Origin: Zoroaster sp. YZ-2022
Lineage: Eukaryota > Echinodermata > Asteroidea > Forcipulatida > Zoroasteridae
Assembly (NCBI GenBank): GCA_029582265.1
Contig: CM055823.1
Coordinates: forward strand, 1,674,001-1,738,000
Direction: 5' to 3'
DNA length: 64,000 nucleotides
Position 1 is the first letter of the stretch. The number at the start of each line of letters is the position of its first letter. Both the position numbers and the translations under genes were made by a program. Of this stretch, positions 11,603 to 22,599 are shown piece after piece. The notes below the pieces were generated by a model, which was given only the letters and a program-made list of their open reading frames with translations, was not told where the DNA came from and ran no database searches.

Positions 11603-11820
11603 CCAATTTCCAACACCTTTCGTCACACCTTACGTCACAGAGTTCCACTCTACCATCCAACATCGCTGGTACATCACCAGGAATGTCAGCCTCCGCCAGA
11701 AAGGTGCGGAGTCTACAAAAGCAGAAACATCAGCAACTTCAGCGAATGCTCGAGGGAGCCAAACGAGAAAAGGCTAATAACACACAATCGCCACTGAAGG
11801 ACTTTCTTGTGTCACTCTGA
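11603..11820 (+). CDS. Candidate terminal exon of an unidentified plus-strand gene
   Basis: A pyrimidine-rich acceptor (TTTCATTGTCTTCAG) ends at 11602, giving an exon that enters at phase 1 and stops at TGA 11818-11820. The 72-residue tail has a Ser/Thr-rich first half (SQSSTLPSNIAGTSPGMS). A basic, helical second half (RKVRSLQKQKHQQLQRM) then ends SPLKDFLVSL. Codon choice is even and all reading is in one frame. I cannot name the protein, and upstream exons were not found. No AATAAA is obvious in the next 100 bases. Confidence 0.45.
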
Positions 11821-11921
11821 TAAATCAATTGATGTCTATTTGTCCAATAGGGTGATTTAAAATTAGTGCAGGGTTTCTTAACGGGAATATATATCATTGG
11901 TAATGTTGGCAAAAGTTATTT

Positions 11922-12335
11922 TACATGTATTTCCACAAATCTTTTAATAACATTGCTCCAATTTATATTTCTGAACTGCTTAAAGTCTACACTCCGTCAC
12001 GCAACTTGCGCTCCAGCAACATGTCACTCCTAAAGGAACCAACTTCAAAACGGAACTGGGGTGATAGGTCTTTTCTGTCGCGGCTCCGAGACTCTGGAAT
12101 CATCTTCCAACTAAACTCAAATCTTGCCATATAGTATAACTAGATTTAAGTCGCTGGTTAAAACTCATCTTATGTCACAATTTTTCAAAGATGATGTATA
12201 TTTGTAATTGCATTGTATAGGTACATGTATCTCAGTACATAATTTTTTTCTATGCTATCATTGTATATTGTTTGTATTCATGTTTCCGCGCCTTGAGCGC
12301 CCAGCAGGGTGGATATGTGCGCGCTACAAATCTTT

Positions 12336-12411
<76 letters not shown>
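11922..12411 (+). mobile_element. 3' fragment of the copy-2 LINE family (copy 3)
   Basis: From the CACAAATCTTTTAATAAC word onward it matches 7690-8100 almost base for base, including the non-coding 3' end TTTCCGCGCCTTGAGCGCCC. It is a typical 5'-truncated insertion. Its tail is (ATC)n rather than the (ATT)n of copy 2. Confidence 0.9.
12336..12411 (+). repeat. (ATC)25 microsatellite at a LINE 3' end
   Basis: About 25 perfect trinucleotide units follow directly on the LINE 3' sequence. Poly-His, poly-Ser and poly-Met open frames across it are artefacts. Confidence 0.95.
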
Positions 12412-13115
12412 ATATATACATACATGTTACATGTACATCCAACAACCAAAGTCTCATCCTATTTTGAGCGCAGACCTGACACCAAAGAAAATCCACCAAT
12501 CCAGGTTCGGCCATAGTCCTGCCCACACCTGCCCGTCACGCACCTGTATAAAGCAAAGCGCGTGATCAACATAGTAACAATTGTCATCAATGATGATCAT
12601 GGAAAGGCGTGACCCTAATGGTTAATCTGTGCGGTTGGATTGCCATGCTGGATTGCCATGCTGGATAGGTGTGTTAATTTTGAGGGATAATTTGTCCGGT
12701 TTTTTTTCCAAGGAGATACCCAGAGATATACAGTACATGTATTTTTATGTCGAAAACGTCCCACCTTCATTTTTGTTTTAGAAAGCACGATTACAATTAA
12801 TTTAATTTGTACATGGCCCAATGAAGACTAAGTGATTTACAAGCTTTACAAGTCAATTTAATATCACATTGATTTCCATACTCTCTAAAACAAACTGTTC
12901 ACACAAATTATAGTATAAAGGTTGTAAATAGAAAGATTATTATTTAAGAACAATACTCTATAGATAATATAAAACAAAACAATATTTGTACTAGTCATAC
13001 ATGAAAACAACGAGCTTTTGCGTAACAACCTTAAAAGTAATACATTAATGTATGTTGTTTGGTAATTTCCAGTAGTTTAAGTTAAGTACATATTAAGAAA
13101 AATTAGGAGACCGGC

Positions 13116-13301
<186 letters not shown>

Positions 13302-13355
13302 CATTTGTAATCCGTCAAAAGAGACGCTCATGGCGCAGTGACACATCAGTGTAAA
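13302..13355 (-). mobile_element. Short minus-strand LINE 3' end (copy 4)
   Basis: Read on the minus strand the sequence is CTGCGCCATGAGCGTCTC, then GACGGATTACAAATGTTTATT..., leading into the microsatellite. This parallels the GCGCCTTGAGCG...GGATATG...ACAAATC-TTATT end of LINE copies 2 and 3. Only about 50 bp are recognisable. Confidence 0.6.
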
Positions 13356-13577
13356 CAAGAAAACAAAATACATGGTAGAACAATGCAATATAAAATTACA
13401 AGGAACAATGGTTGTAAAAAAAAAAGGCTGACTGGCCCTGGTCAGAATATGCTAGGCAAAGACGATATTCTGACAACAAGGAAAAACCCTGCATTCACAA
13501 CCAAGCAAACAAGGATGATTTGCAAAAAATGTAAACACCGAAGCGATGCTCTTCACATATTAAACAAAAACAAAAGG

Positions 13578-13811
13578 TACATTCTTAAAACTAAAGTGTT
13601 GAATCAACAATTTAAAGAGTTCGGTCAGTGACAACTCTTTATAAAGTTGGATTTAACTTTTAAAAGTGTTGAATTAACATTGATAAAGTTAGACTTAACT
13701 TGACTCCGTGTTAATTCAACACTTTCTTTTAGTTGAATTTAATTTTATAAAGAGTAGTCACTGACCGAACTCTTATATGGTTGATTCAACACGCTAGTTT
13801 TAAGAGTGTAC
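13578..13811. mobile_element. Fold-back (long inverted repeat) MITE
   Basis: Arms of about 100 bp are inverted copies: TACATTCTTAAAACTAAAGT... on the left against ...CTAGTTTTAAGAGTGTA on the right. Both carry GAGTTCGGTCAGTGAC (direct on the left, complement on the right) and the GTTGAATTAAC word. The spacer is roughly 20 bp. It has no coding capacity and would fold into a long hairpin. Confidence 0.85.
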
Positions 13812-13814
13812 ATA

Positions 13815-15060
13815 CACTGTATAGTACTATATTGTTTCCACTCAGATCGCCAGCAACTTGACGGTATTTTACAGAGGGCTAAGTGTCCATGGAGGCCGTT
13901 TAAGGTATGACGAAATTATCCAAATTCAAAAGTATGGTGTTTGTCCGAATGGGGAGAAGCTAAGCTTTAATTTGGATATAAATTTATCGGCCTCCCTTGA
14001 AAACTTTAAAAGTTATTCCCGACCTTAGAAATTCTGTAAATTAAGCATCAATATAGCCGGCGAAACTTGCATTGCTCTCTGTACATGTAGAAAAATCTTT
14101 ATATGAATGGGGAAAATAGTGTATAATTTTGGAGTAGTTGGACCACTGAAATTGAAAAGGGCATTGGTTGTTTTCAAAATTGCACACAATTATTCTTGAC
14201 AATGTGTAATAAATTAAAGAAATGTTCTTGCATGAAACTCACATCAAAAGAGAAAGGTATTTAAGGAAATTGCTGAGTCTCATAGTTTCATGTGAGAGAT
14301 GTCTGAGAGAGGCCTCCCCAGGGAGCAGGACTAACAACTTATACAAGTACATGTATTGTGTCATGAATATTGTGCATTTTTCCTGTGAAATAATTGTCTA
14401 TGTAAGTTGATTTGTATCTAAGAAGGGTAAAAAATTAAGGGAAAGTGCAGTAAACAATCACTACTTGACGTTAATTTGTGCACAAACTGAAGATTTTTTG
14501 AGAAAACATAAATCACAAAATATGGCAATGGCATAAAATTTCAACTGAAAAATTGCCATAACCTTAACTGAATTTTCCTATACTTATTTACATTCTAAAT
14601 ACATTTTAGTGACATCTGTTCATATTTTGTTAGAAAAGTGGCGAGTTGTTTACTGTCCAAAGTATGTTCACATAACTAACGTTAACGTTAAGTTAAACAG
14701 GCACAGTGCAACTACATTAACGTTACCAGCCAACCCAACGCTTAAAAAATGGCTTTTCTTGTATAAAAACACGAAGATAAATACAGGAAATCCTCTTAAC
14801 AATTAAATTCAAGATACCTACCCTTTATGACTATGTTGGCGATCCATTTTTACACTCCCTTTGTGTTATTTTTGTTTTGTTTTAGTATGTTCAACTATTA
14901 TACAATTCTTGAGAGACTAAAAACATTATTAAGAGTATAGGTTAAAACTATACATGTACATGTACGTGTAATTATAAAGTTGTCATGTTTCGTAGATATT
15001 ATATTTTTTTAAAGTCTGAATAACACCTTTATAGCCATTTTCCACAAAAAAATTAATAAG
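13815..15060. other. Non-coding interval
   Basis: AT-rich with no supported exon. Alternating TACATGTACATGTACG near 14952-14967 is a short purine-pyrimidine repeat of a kind common in this window. Confidence 0.5.
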
Positions 15061-15062
15061 GT

Positions 15063-15080
15063 TTTATTTATTTATTTATT
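15063..15080 (-). terminator. Overlapping AATAAA poly(A) signals for the P450 gene
   Basis: On the minus strand, four overlapping AATAAA hexamers lie about 87-104 bases past the P450 stop codon at 15167-15169. This is a normal distance for 3' end formation. Confidence 0.6.
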
Positions 15081-15166
15081 TTTTTGGAGAAAAATAAGTT
15101 CATAAGAAAGTGACTTCTATAGTTTGTGATTACTTTGTGCGAGTCGATGGGAAATTTTCGCCCATT

Positions 15167-15348
15167 TCATCCTCGCGGTATGGCGCATAATTTAAAATCC
15201 AGAGGTGTCCAGGTGCCGCCGAGTATTCCTTTGAATGACACTGGAGGAGAATCCTTCGGGTTCTTGAAGGTAAACTGATGCAGCAGGAAAGTGAAGAAGA
15301 TGAAGAGTTCCATCTTAGCGAGATGTTCACCGAGACAGACACGACGCC
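15167..15348 (-). CDS. P450 exon 5 (haem-binding Cys and C-terminus)
   Basis: Acceptor TTCAATTCAAAG leads into RRVCLGEHLAKMELFIFFTF, where the Cys is the haem thiolate ligand. The exon ends CAIPRG and a TGA at 15167-15169. The tail is of normal CYP2 length. Confidence 0.93.
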
Positions 15349-18300
15349 CTTTGAATTGAAAATCAAGCGATTTTTAAAGAAACGCACTTGTGAATGAGTC
15401 CATTTTATTTCACAAAATGTGTACATGTATAGTGGTTTATAAGATTGGCTCATTATTATAATGTGTACATGTAGTGGTTTATAAGATTGGCTCATTATTA
15501 TAATGTGTACATGTAGTGGTTTATAAGATTGGCTCATTATTATAATGTTTAAATGGAAGATACATTTGTAATAACCCGATTACAAGAAGACCTAATCACC
15601 TGAAACGTGGGCAATCCAGAGTCTTGAGAAGAGGGGGAAAGTATTGTAAATTTGTATGCATAAGCGATAAAAGGGTGAGAAACATGCCCTTTGCCACCCC
15701 TGGATCCACCAATGAATTCCGAAAGCTTAATCTGATTTGAAGTTTGATTTGAACCAATCATTCCGACAAATTATTACATGTATAACAGAATTACTGTTAT
15801 GAGAAAAACAAGTTTTCCAGATGCCAATTTTCGGCTCCAAGTGTGTTCCGTAGCTAATGTGACACCTTTCTCATGGCTCCGCATCAGAAACTTTCACAGG
15901 TCGGTTGCCTATAAAGGCATATCTTGATTGCCTATAAAGGCATATCTTGATTCAAAGAAAGTAAGCCGGCATACGCATTGAAGCCAACTTAACTAATGTT
16001 GTACATTCCCTGTAATAGGCTACCTGTACCGTATTAATTTACAGACCTCTACCATGAGTTGAAACTATTCCGTTTTATAACTTTTCACTTGCCTATTCCA
16101 AACGGAGTGAACTCCTGCTGACAAATCAGCTTGCCGTCTTTGTCAAGGAATCGCTCCGGACGAAACTCCTTAGGCTTTTCCCACACCAAAGGATCGTAGT
16201 GGTGATGCCATATGTTGGAGACAACTGTAGTGTCCTTCGGGATGTTGAACCTTAAAATGGTAAAGAATGTTATTCTCTGTTTTAACAATTATTTACAGTG
16301 TATAGATCTTACAGGATCTTATTTTGTTCAATGTCTCATTGGAAAGCGAATGGACACAAAACATAGGCCTATATCAATCAGTTAAATCCAATTTTAGGGT
16401 TAAACGTATATAGCCAACTTGAATCAACAGAAAGAATATCTAACCCCATAAACGTCGTGTCCTCAGAGGTGTAATGAGGAATACCCAGAGGCACTATGGT
16501 GCTGATGCGTTGAATCTCACAGAGGACTGCCTCCGTGTATGGTAGATTGGGTTTGTCTGACAATTTTGGGAATCGATTACCCCCAGTGACGCCATCCAAC
16601 TCCTTCTGTACCCAGCTCTGTATCTTGGGGTAAGCCATCATATACAATAAGCTCCAGCGCAGGGTAGTATTAGTAGTCTCACTTCCAGCCACGAACAGGT
16701 CTCCCACTGTCGGTTTTAAGTTTGCCATCTTAACTCCAGCAAACTCGTCACCGATCTTTTTCTTAATTTCTGTCTCCTTAAGAAACATGTCGATAAGATC
16801 GCGGGGATTTTCTGCGTCATAGTCCAGGTTGTGCTCCTCCACCATCAAACGTAGTTGTTCTATGTTTTTCCGAGCAGCGTCGATGTACCTTTTCACAAAA
16901 GGTAGGATGGTTAGTTTTGAGACTAGCGGTGAGAATTCAACGATGCCACCGGCCCCGGCTCCTTCCAGGATGTCCTCTGTATTCTTCAATAGACTTCTAA
17001 ACATCGGGTCGGTGTACTGGAACCTTTTCCCAAAAACCACTGAACAAATGATGTTCGATACGGCGTTGGATAGCAAGTGTTTCGGATCGAATGAAGCACC
17101 TCTTTCTTTTTTTAATTCCTCAATGAATAACTCTACCTCGGTTGCGATATTCTCCTCAAAGCTTTTCTTCCCAACTCCGAGCCCTCTCAAAACTGTGGAG
17201 CAAAACCTCCTTAACTCGGTCCAGGTGTCACCAGATGAAGTTATAACACCTGCACACATATAAGTTCAAACTGTATTTTCTTTTAAATAGTAATAAAGAC
17301 TTAAGTGATACAATGACAACTTAGTTTTTGTAGCGTTTTGTCTGCGCAATCGTGAAATTAAAACGGTATTGCTTTGAACGTAACGCTGATGGCGGTTTCA
17401 GAGTCTTTGCGGCCGCCTATTTCTTTGTATAGAAATTCTTATAACTAAAGTTTTGTAAAGCGCTAAAATACTATCCAACACCCATAGCAGACAACACTCG
17501 GCAAAATTGTGGTAATGAGCAAGGACCAAACTTAAACATCATTTACACACATTTGACATGCAGGAACTACACTCACTGGCCAAAAGTATTGCAACATGCT
17601 CAAAATAGCACTTTACAAGTAACAGGTGAAATGATCATTTAATCCGATTTCATCGATCGTGTATTACATAATTCCGAGCAAGAACAGTAAAAAAGAACAT
17701 CAACTTCAAAACACAGGCACTTTCAAGAAGTCTTAAGTAGTGTAAATAAAATAAAATAAATTATTGTAACACAGTTCTCCAAACTGAACTTTGGGGATGT
17801 TGCAATACTTATGGCCAGTGAGTGTAGTTGAAATTGTGTATATATTTAGATATATTTGACTCAGTTGAAAAACAATTTGCAAGATAACAAAATCGACACT
17901 AAAGTGGAAAAAATACACCGAAAAATGTAACCAACCGGTTCTTTTCAGAACCATTCACAACTTAAAAAAGAATTTTACAAGGTGTCACCGCGAACAGTCT
18001 ACTTATAAATACAGTCATTGTCACAATCACAAGCACAACATCCGCCATAGCTTAGGGAAAGGTCCAAAAATGTCAATATTGTCAAGGTAGTACAGAGAGT
18101 ACTACCCGGTACTTTTCAAGACCCTCCCCCCTCAAAGTAGTACTTATCAACATTTTATTTTACGACTTAATTGATATTGATGAATGTGACCGTGTACATG
18201 TCCAGTAAATACAAGTAGTACCTCTATGTGACCGTGTACATGTCCAGTAAATACATGTAGTACCCTCTATGTGACCGTGTACATGTCCAGTAAATACATG

Positions 18301-21300
18301 TAGTACCCTCTATGTGACCGTGTACATGTCCAGTAAATACATGTAGTACCGCCTATGTGACCGTGTACATGTCCAGTAAATACATGTAGTACCCTCTATG
18401 TGACCGTGTACATGTCCAGTAAATACATGTAGTACCCTCTATGTGACCGTGTACATGTCCAGTAAATACATGTAGTACCACTTTCTATGCGACCGTGTAC
18501 ATGTCCAGTAAATACATGTAGTACCGTCTATGCGACCGTGTACATGTCCAGTAAATACATGTAGTACCCTCTATGTGACCGTGTACATGTCCAGTAAATA
18601 CATGTAGTACCTCTATGCGACCGTGTATGTCCAGTAAATACATGTAGTACCCTCTATGTGACCGTGTACATGTCCAGTAAATACATGTAGTACCCTCTAT
18701 GTGACCGTGTACATGTCCAGTAAATACGTGTAGTACCATATGTGACCGTGTACATGTCCAGTAAATACATGTAGTACCCTCTATGTGACCGTGTACATGT
18801 CCAGTAAATACATGTAGTAATTCTATGTGACCGTGTACATGTCTAGTAAATACAAGTAGTACCCTCTATGTGACCGTGTACATGTCCAGTAATACATGTT
18901 CATTAGTACCCTATATGTGACCGTGTACATGGAGTCTAGTAAATACATGTAGTACCTCCTATGTGACCGTGTACATGTCCAGTAAATACATGTAGTACCT
19001 TCTATGTGACTGTGTACATGTCCAGTAATACATGTTCATTAGTACCCTATATGTGACCGTGTACATGGAGTCTAGTAAATACATGTAGTACCCTCTATGT
19101 GACCGTGTACATGTCCAGTAAATACATGTAGTACCGCCTATGTGACCGTGTACATGTCCAGTAAATACATGTAGTACCCTCTGTGACTGTATGTCCAGTA
19201 ATACATGTTCAGTACCCTCTATGTGACCGTGTACATGGAGTCTAGTAAATACATGTAGTACCTCTATGTGACTGTGTACATGTCCAGTAATACATGTTCA
19301 GTACCCTATGTGACCGTGTACATGGAGTCTAGTAAATACATGTAGTACCCTCTATGTGACTGTGTACATGTCCAGTAATACATGTTCATTAGTACCCTCT
19401 TTGTGACCGTGTACATGGAGTCTAGTAAATACATGTAGTACCCTCTATGTGACTGTGTACATGTCCAGTAATACATGTTCATTAGTACCCTCTTTGTGAC
19501 CGTGTACATGGAGTCTAGTAAATACATGTAGTACCCTCTATGTGACTGTGTACATGTCCAGTAATACATGTTCATTAGTACCCTCTTTGTGACCGTGTAC
19601 ATGGAGTCTAGTAACACATGTAAGTACCTCCTATGTGACCGTGTACATGTCCAGTAAATACATGTACCCTCTATGTGACTGTGTACATGTCCCAGTAATA
19701 CATGTTCATTAGTACCCTCTATGTGACCGTGTACATGGAGTCTAGTAAATACATGTAGTACCCTCTATGTGACCGTGTACATAGGTCTAGTAAATACATG
19801 TAGTACCCTCTATGTGACTGTGTACATGTCCAGTAAATACATGTAGTACCCCATACAACGAGTAGGCCTGTGATATCTGTTCGCATGATAAAAATGTATT
19901 TTATGAGCATTACATTTTTACCGCTGATTTTTGGTACAAAGTGAAGTGAATGCCTGTGATATGTATCTATTTTTTGAATTAATTTTTTTTCCCGTTTATA
20001 AATATCAAGATTTTCAACACCATCTAAAGCACTACGCGGCCGCCGACCCCTTCCCCGCTACTACCGTGAAAATGTTGGCAACTTTTGACGGTCCCTTAAA
20101 CACAGCACGTCCGTTCAACCATAATAAAGAACATTCCTGGCGGTCACGCGTACACAGAATGGTATGTTGCGTGGTGCCAAGCCTTCCCCCATGCACAATA
20201 CTTCTGATACCTATTAGTATTATATAGACCCACATGACATATGTAAAACTGCAAATACATGTTTAACTGTGGTATGTTTACTTGTGATATAGGCCAAATT
20301 AAGAATTTTCAAAATGGCCGCCAAAAAAGGAGTTTCCTAAAAATATAATGTACACTGTCTTCAGATTGCTTCTAGCTATTAGGAAACACGTGACTTTTTT
20401 TTTTACATAGTTGATAACTAACCACTGCCACCAAACATCTTTGCACTGACATAGAGTGTCGGCCTGGCGCTCATTTGATGCTGACTAAATGCCTCCTTTA
20501 TCGTGTTGTACCCGTGCAGAATCACCACCAAATTACCCGCTACATTGACACTGATAACATTGCCATATCTGTGGATATATGGTTAAAATAATGAAGAAAA
20601 AGGTTGAACCGAGACGCTTAGACCTTATGCGACTAAACAGCTATAGGTTATCAAATCTTGGGGTATTTGAGACAATGCAGTTTAGCCAATCACCCCCTCC
20701 CCCCATATTTTCCTCCGTTCGATCTGCTTTTCAAGTAGCGGAACGTAGAATAGCAGATGACCACCAGTAAAAAAAAAAAGTACAATCAGCATTTCGTAGC
20801 CAAAACACTCACCGAAAATTTTAAAAAACCCAGAAAAATGCATTTTACAAAAACGTTAATTCTGCTGTTTGACCCGGTCAAATAGCAAGAACTCTTTTGG
20901 ACCTCCATAATTGAGACCTATATTGGTATCCTTATTCGCAGAATATAGGGATTCAATCGGGATAAAAGTATCTCCCAATCGGGATATGAGTAGCCTATAG
21001 TTGACATCGACCCCCATGAACGTATTAAAGCAAAAATATGATACAGTATCTCACTCCCCATAAGTTCAATGTGATCAAAATAATTGGCCCTGGGTGCGAA
21101 AAATCTTACAAAAAGGCATATCATGTACGTATTACCAAACGTCGGTACCTTGCAGTTAAATTGGAAAACAGAACATGCGTGATCTTCCCTGACATAGCCA
21201 TCTGCGGCAGGTAGCCAGAAGCGGCCATCCCCGTCCAGGGGAAGATTTCGTGGTCGGCGAATGATGTAAAACAACAGAAGAAACGTGACGAAACCGATTA

Positions 21301-21346
21301 GAATCGATTGCATATTGAGCAGGCTGCTGCCGTCAATAAACGCCAT
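15167..21346 (-). CDS. CYP2-clan cytochrome P450, complete five-exon gene
   Basis: A membrane-bound microsomal haem monooxygenase; the substrate is unknown. Exons are 21346-21149, 20568-20423, 17249-16445, 16250-16093 and 15348-15167. All four junction phases agree (2, 1, 2, 1), and the total is about 496 residues, the usual CYP2 length. In order, the protein has an N-terminal anchor (FVTFLLLFYII), then RRPRNLP. The WxxxR helix-C motif (WTELR), the I-helix AGSETT oxygen-binding motif, the K-helix ExxR (EIQR) and PERF follow. The haem loop FGIGRRVCLG with its Cys ligand is split across the last intron. Exon 1 as assembled needs two extra bases to stay in frame, so the gene may be intact with assembly errors or a recent pseudogene. 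Exon 3 fuses what several vertebrate CYP2 exons encode. The family number cannot be fixed. Confidence 0.92.
15413..15546. repeat. ~43-bp tandem repeat, three copies
   Basis: The unit contains TGTACATGTAGTGGTTTATA and ends GATTGGCTCATTATTATAA. The first copy has two extra bases (TA). It lies in the last P450 intron. Confidence 0.9.
15905..15950. repeat. Perfect 23-bp tandem duplication
   Basis: TTGCCTATAAAGGCATATCTTGA twice in a row in the last P450 intron. The unit contains the palindromic word TGCCTATAAAGGCA. Confidence 0.9.
16093..16250 (-). CDS. P450 exon 4 (PERF region); GC donor
   Basis: A 158-bp exon from TTTTAAG|G to ATAG|GCAAGT. It encodes NIPKDTTVVSNIW and EFRPERF, ending in FGIG. 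The donor is GC rather than GT but otherwise matches AG|GCAAGT exactly, the known GC-AG class. The phase (1) matches the final exon. Confidence 0.93.
16445..17249 (-). CDS. P450 exon 3 (helices C to K)
   Basis: An 805-bp exon, entered after TGTGTGCAG and left at ATGGG|GTTAGA. It carries SSGDTWTELRRF (WxxxR), the I-helix LFVAGSETTNTTLRW and the K-helix EAVLCEIQRI (ExxR). It is fully open with no frameshift. Confidence 0.95.
17568..17826. mobile_element. Tc1/mariner-type MITE in P450 intron 2
   Basis: A 259-bp element. Left end TACACTCACTGGCCAAAAGT; the right end is the complement (TATGGCCAGTGAGTGTA). TA is at each boundary. CACTGGCCAAAA is a typical Tc1-family terminus. There is no transposase. 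Confidence 0.88.
17937..17990 (+). repeat. Dispersed repeat (GGTTCTTTTCAGAACC...GGTGTCACCGC), copy 1
   Basis: The palindromic word GGTTCTTTTCAGAACC and GGTGTCACCGC, about 30 bases apart, recur together at 55848-55905 (plus) and in complement at 61135-61215. This copy lies in P450 intron 2. The type of element is unknown. Confidence 0.6.
18185..19851. repeat. 43-bp minisatellite, about 37 units, with dimeric higher-order units
   Basis: The basic unit contains TGTGACCGTGTACATGTCCA followed by GTAAATACATGTAGTACC. The left part (18185 to about 18890) is nearly homogeneous. From about 18890 two variants alternate: one with ACATGGAGTCTAGTAAATAC, the other with GACTGTGTACATGTCCAGTAATACATGTTCATTAG. 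Together they make dimers of about 92 bp. The array lies in P450 intron 2. Open frames on the minus strand are repeats of the unit, not genes. Confidence 0.95.
20423..20568 (-). CDS. P450 exon 2 (helix B region)
   Basis: A 146-bp exon with acceptor CCACAG|A and donor AGTG|GTTAGT. It encodes YGNVISVNVAGNLVVILHG, then YNTIKEAFSQ and SARP, matching the 'YG-V-S...G...VV--GY--IKEA...RP' pattern of CYP2 exon 2. It is too short and too closely flanked by stops to stand out as an ORF, and was found by reading for the missing segment. Phase 2 in and phase 1 out fit both neighbours. Confidence 0.9.
21149..21346 (-). CDS. P450 exon 1 (membrane anchor); two apparent 1-base deletions
   Basis: ATG at 21346 opens MAFIDGSSLLNMQSILIG and the anchor helix, ending RRPRNLP in frame. 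The expected Pro-Gly-rich hinge and the segment GYLPQMAMSGKITHVLFS are present, but in two other frames. Adding one base in the C run at 21238-21241 (plus-strand GGGG) and one at 21215-21216 restores a single frame. It then leads to the AAG|GTACCG donor (phase 2). Both sites are short homopolymers. Confidence 0.88.
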
Positions 21347-22500
21347 CTTGCCTGGACGTGTTCAATGTTAATTGTGCAATATTTTATGCATATAGGGCTC
21401 ACGTGTATATTATTTCGTGAAAAGACTTCAAAGTCCTGTCCTCCCTGCAGTCCTAAATGTACGTTAAATAATCTCTTGACAGCAGTACTATATTTGTCTG
21501 CATATTCTATTAAAAAACAGACATATTCAAGGTTATTCATCCGTCCAGTTGCAGTTTGAAAGCTAGCTATGCCTTTTGCAAATCATCTGAGCGCAATCCT
21601 CATTGTGACTTATTTCAATACGTTTCATATGACTAAAAATACAAGAAAGGATCTGCACTTTTTTCTTTCACGCCTACATGTTTGTGTTGCATTCCAAAAT
21701 ATGCGTCTATATTATACCCCATAAAAATGAGTGTTCACAGCCAAGTAAGAGCCAGTGCTTTAATAGATGGGTTCTAAAGCAACTGTAACTTTTTTTTAAA
21801 TATAAATAATCAAAAAGGGAAAGGAAATCAGGAAACAAATTAACTGAAATCGCTTTTAGTCTTCAAACTTTAGGGAAATCTTTCTTTTTCTCTGAACCCC
21901 CTTTTCCGCAAATTCACCGTTTCCTTTGAATATGCGGCCAAAACAAATCTGTGCAGCTTACCCCGCTACAACACTACATGTACTTATCTATAGAACAATA
22001 CACTATGTAAAATCACGGAGGAAAGAAGAGCACATTCCTCCATGATAAAATGAATGTTATTATGTTAGTTTTTCTTTTCAAGGATTTATTTATTATTATT
22101 TAGGAGGATTAGATTATTTTAACAGTATCCGGGATGGATTCACTGTTCTTTCTTTCCTCTTGGATTTTCATCTGAGCATGCACATGACTCTATGCCTACC
22201 CCTTACATTATACACTGCACACTCATAACCAACTCACACTCACATGTATTGCATTACAGGCAGTGACCTCACGCTGTACTGCGTTGGCTACCGAGTGAGA
22301 TTCAACCAAATTCGCCTTCAAACAAACCTTGGGTGAAGGTGCGAATTGGTGATTAACCCTCCTGGGCATTAAGTAGAAAACTTTACACTAACTCATTAGT
22401 GGATGTATTGCTGCACACATTATAATTACCTCATTTGCATATAGCCAATTAACATCCACACCACTTTAGTTACATAAAAGCTGTTCTACAACCATGCTAC
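21347..22500. other. Upstream of the P450 gene; no gene seen
   Basis: This should contain the P450 promoter on the minus strand. I see no clear TATA box at a fixed distance. A hairpin of the CATGGAGGAA family lies at 22014-22044. Confidence 0.4.
22014..22044. repeat. Short hairpin of the CATGGAGGAA/TTCCTCCATG family
   Basis: CACGGAGGAA at 22014-22023 pairs with TTCCTCCATG at 22035-22044, with one mismatch and an 11-base loop. Confidence 0.6.
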
Positions 22501-22599
22501 AACCAACCAGTGGCGCGGAAATCATCACAGTGGTTACCAATCTGTGTGTATCATGCAACCGTGTGTGTCTTTCAATACACCCACTCACTGAGCTATCCT

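Noticed and set aside
16829..17263. 144-codon plus-strand ORF
   Set aside because: It is the antisense shadow of P450 exon 3.
18185..19851. CRISPR-like regular repeats
   Set aside because: There are no unique spacers between repeats, units are directly tandem, and the sequence is animal.
18485..19910. Minus-strand open frames with repeated YYMYLL peptides
   Set aside because: Translation of the 43/46-bp minisatellite inside a P450 intron; no independent coding evidence.
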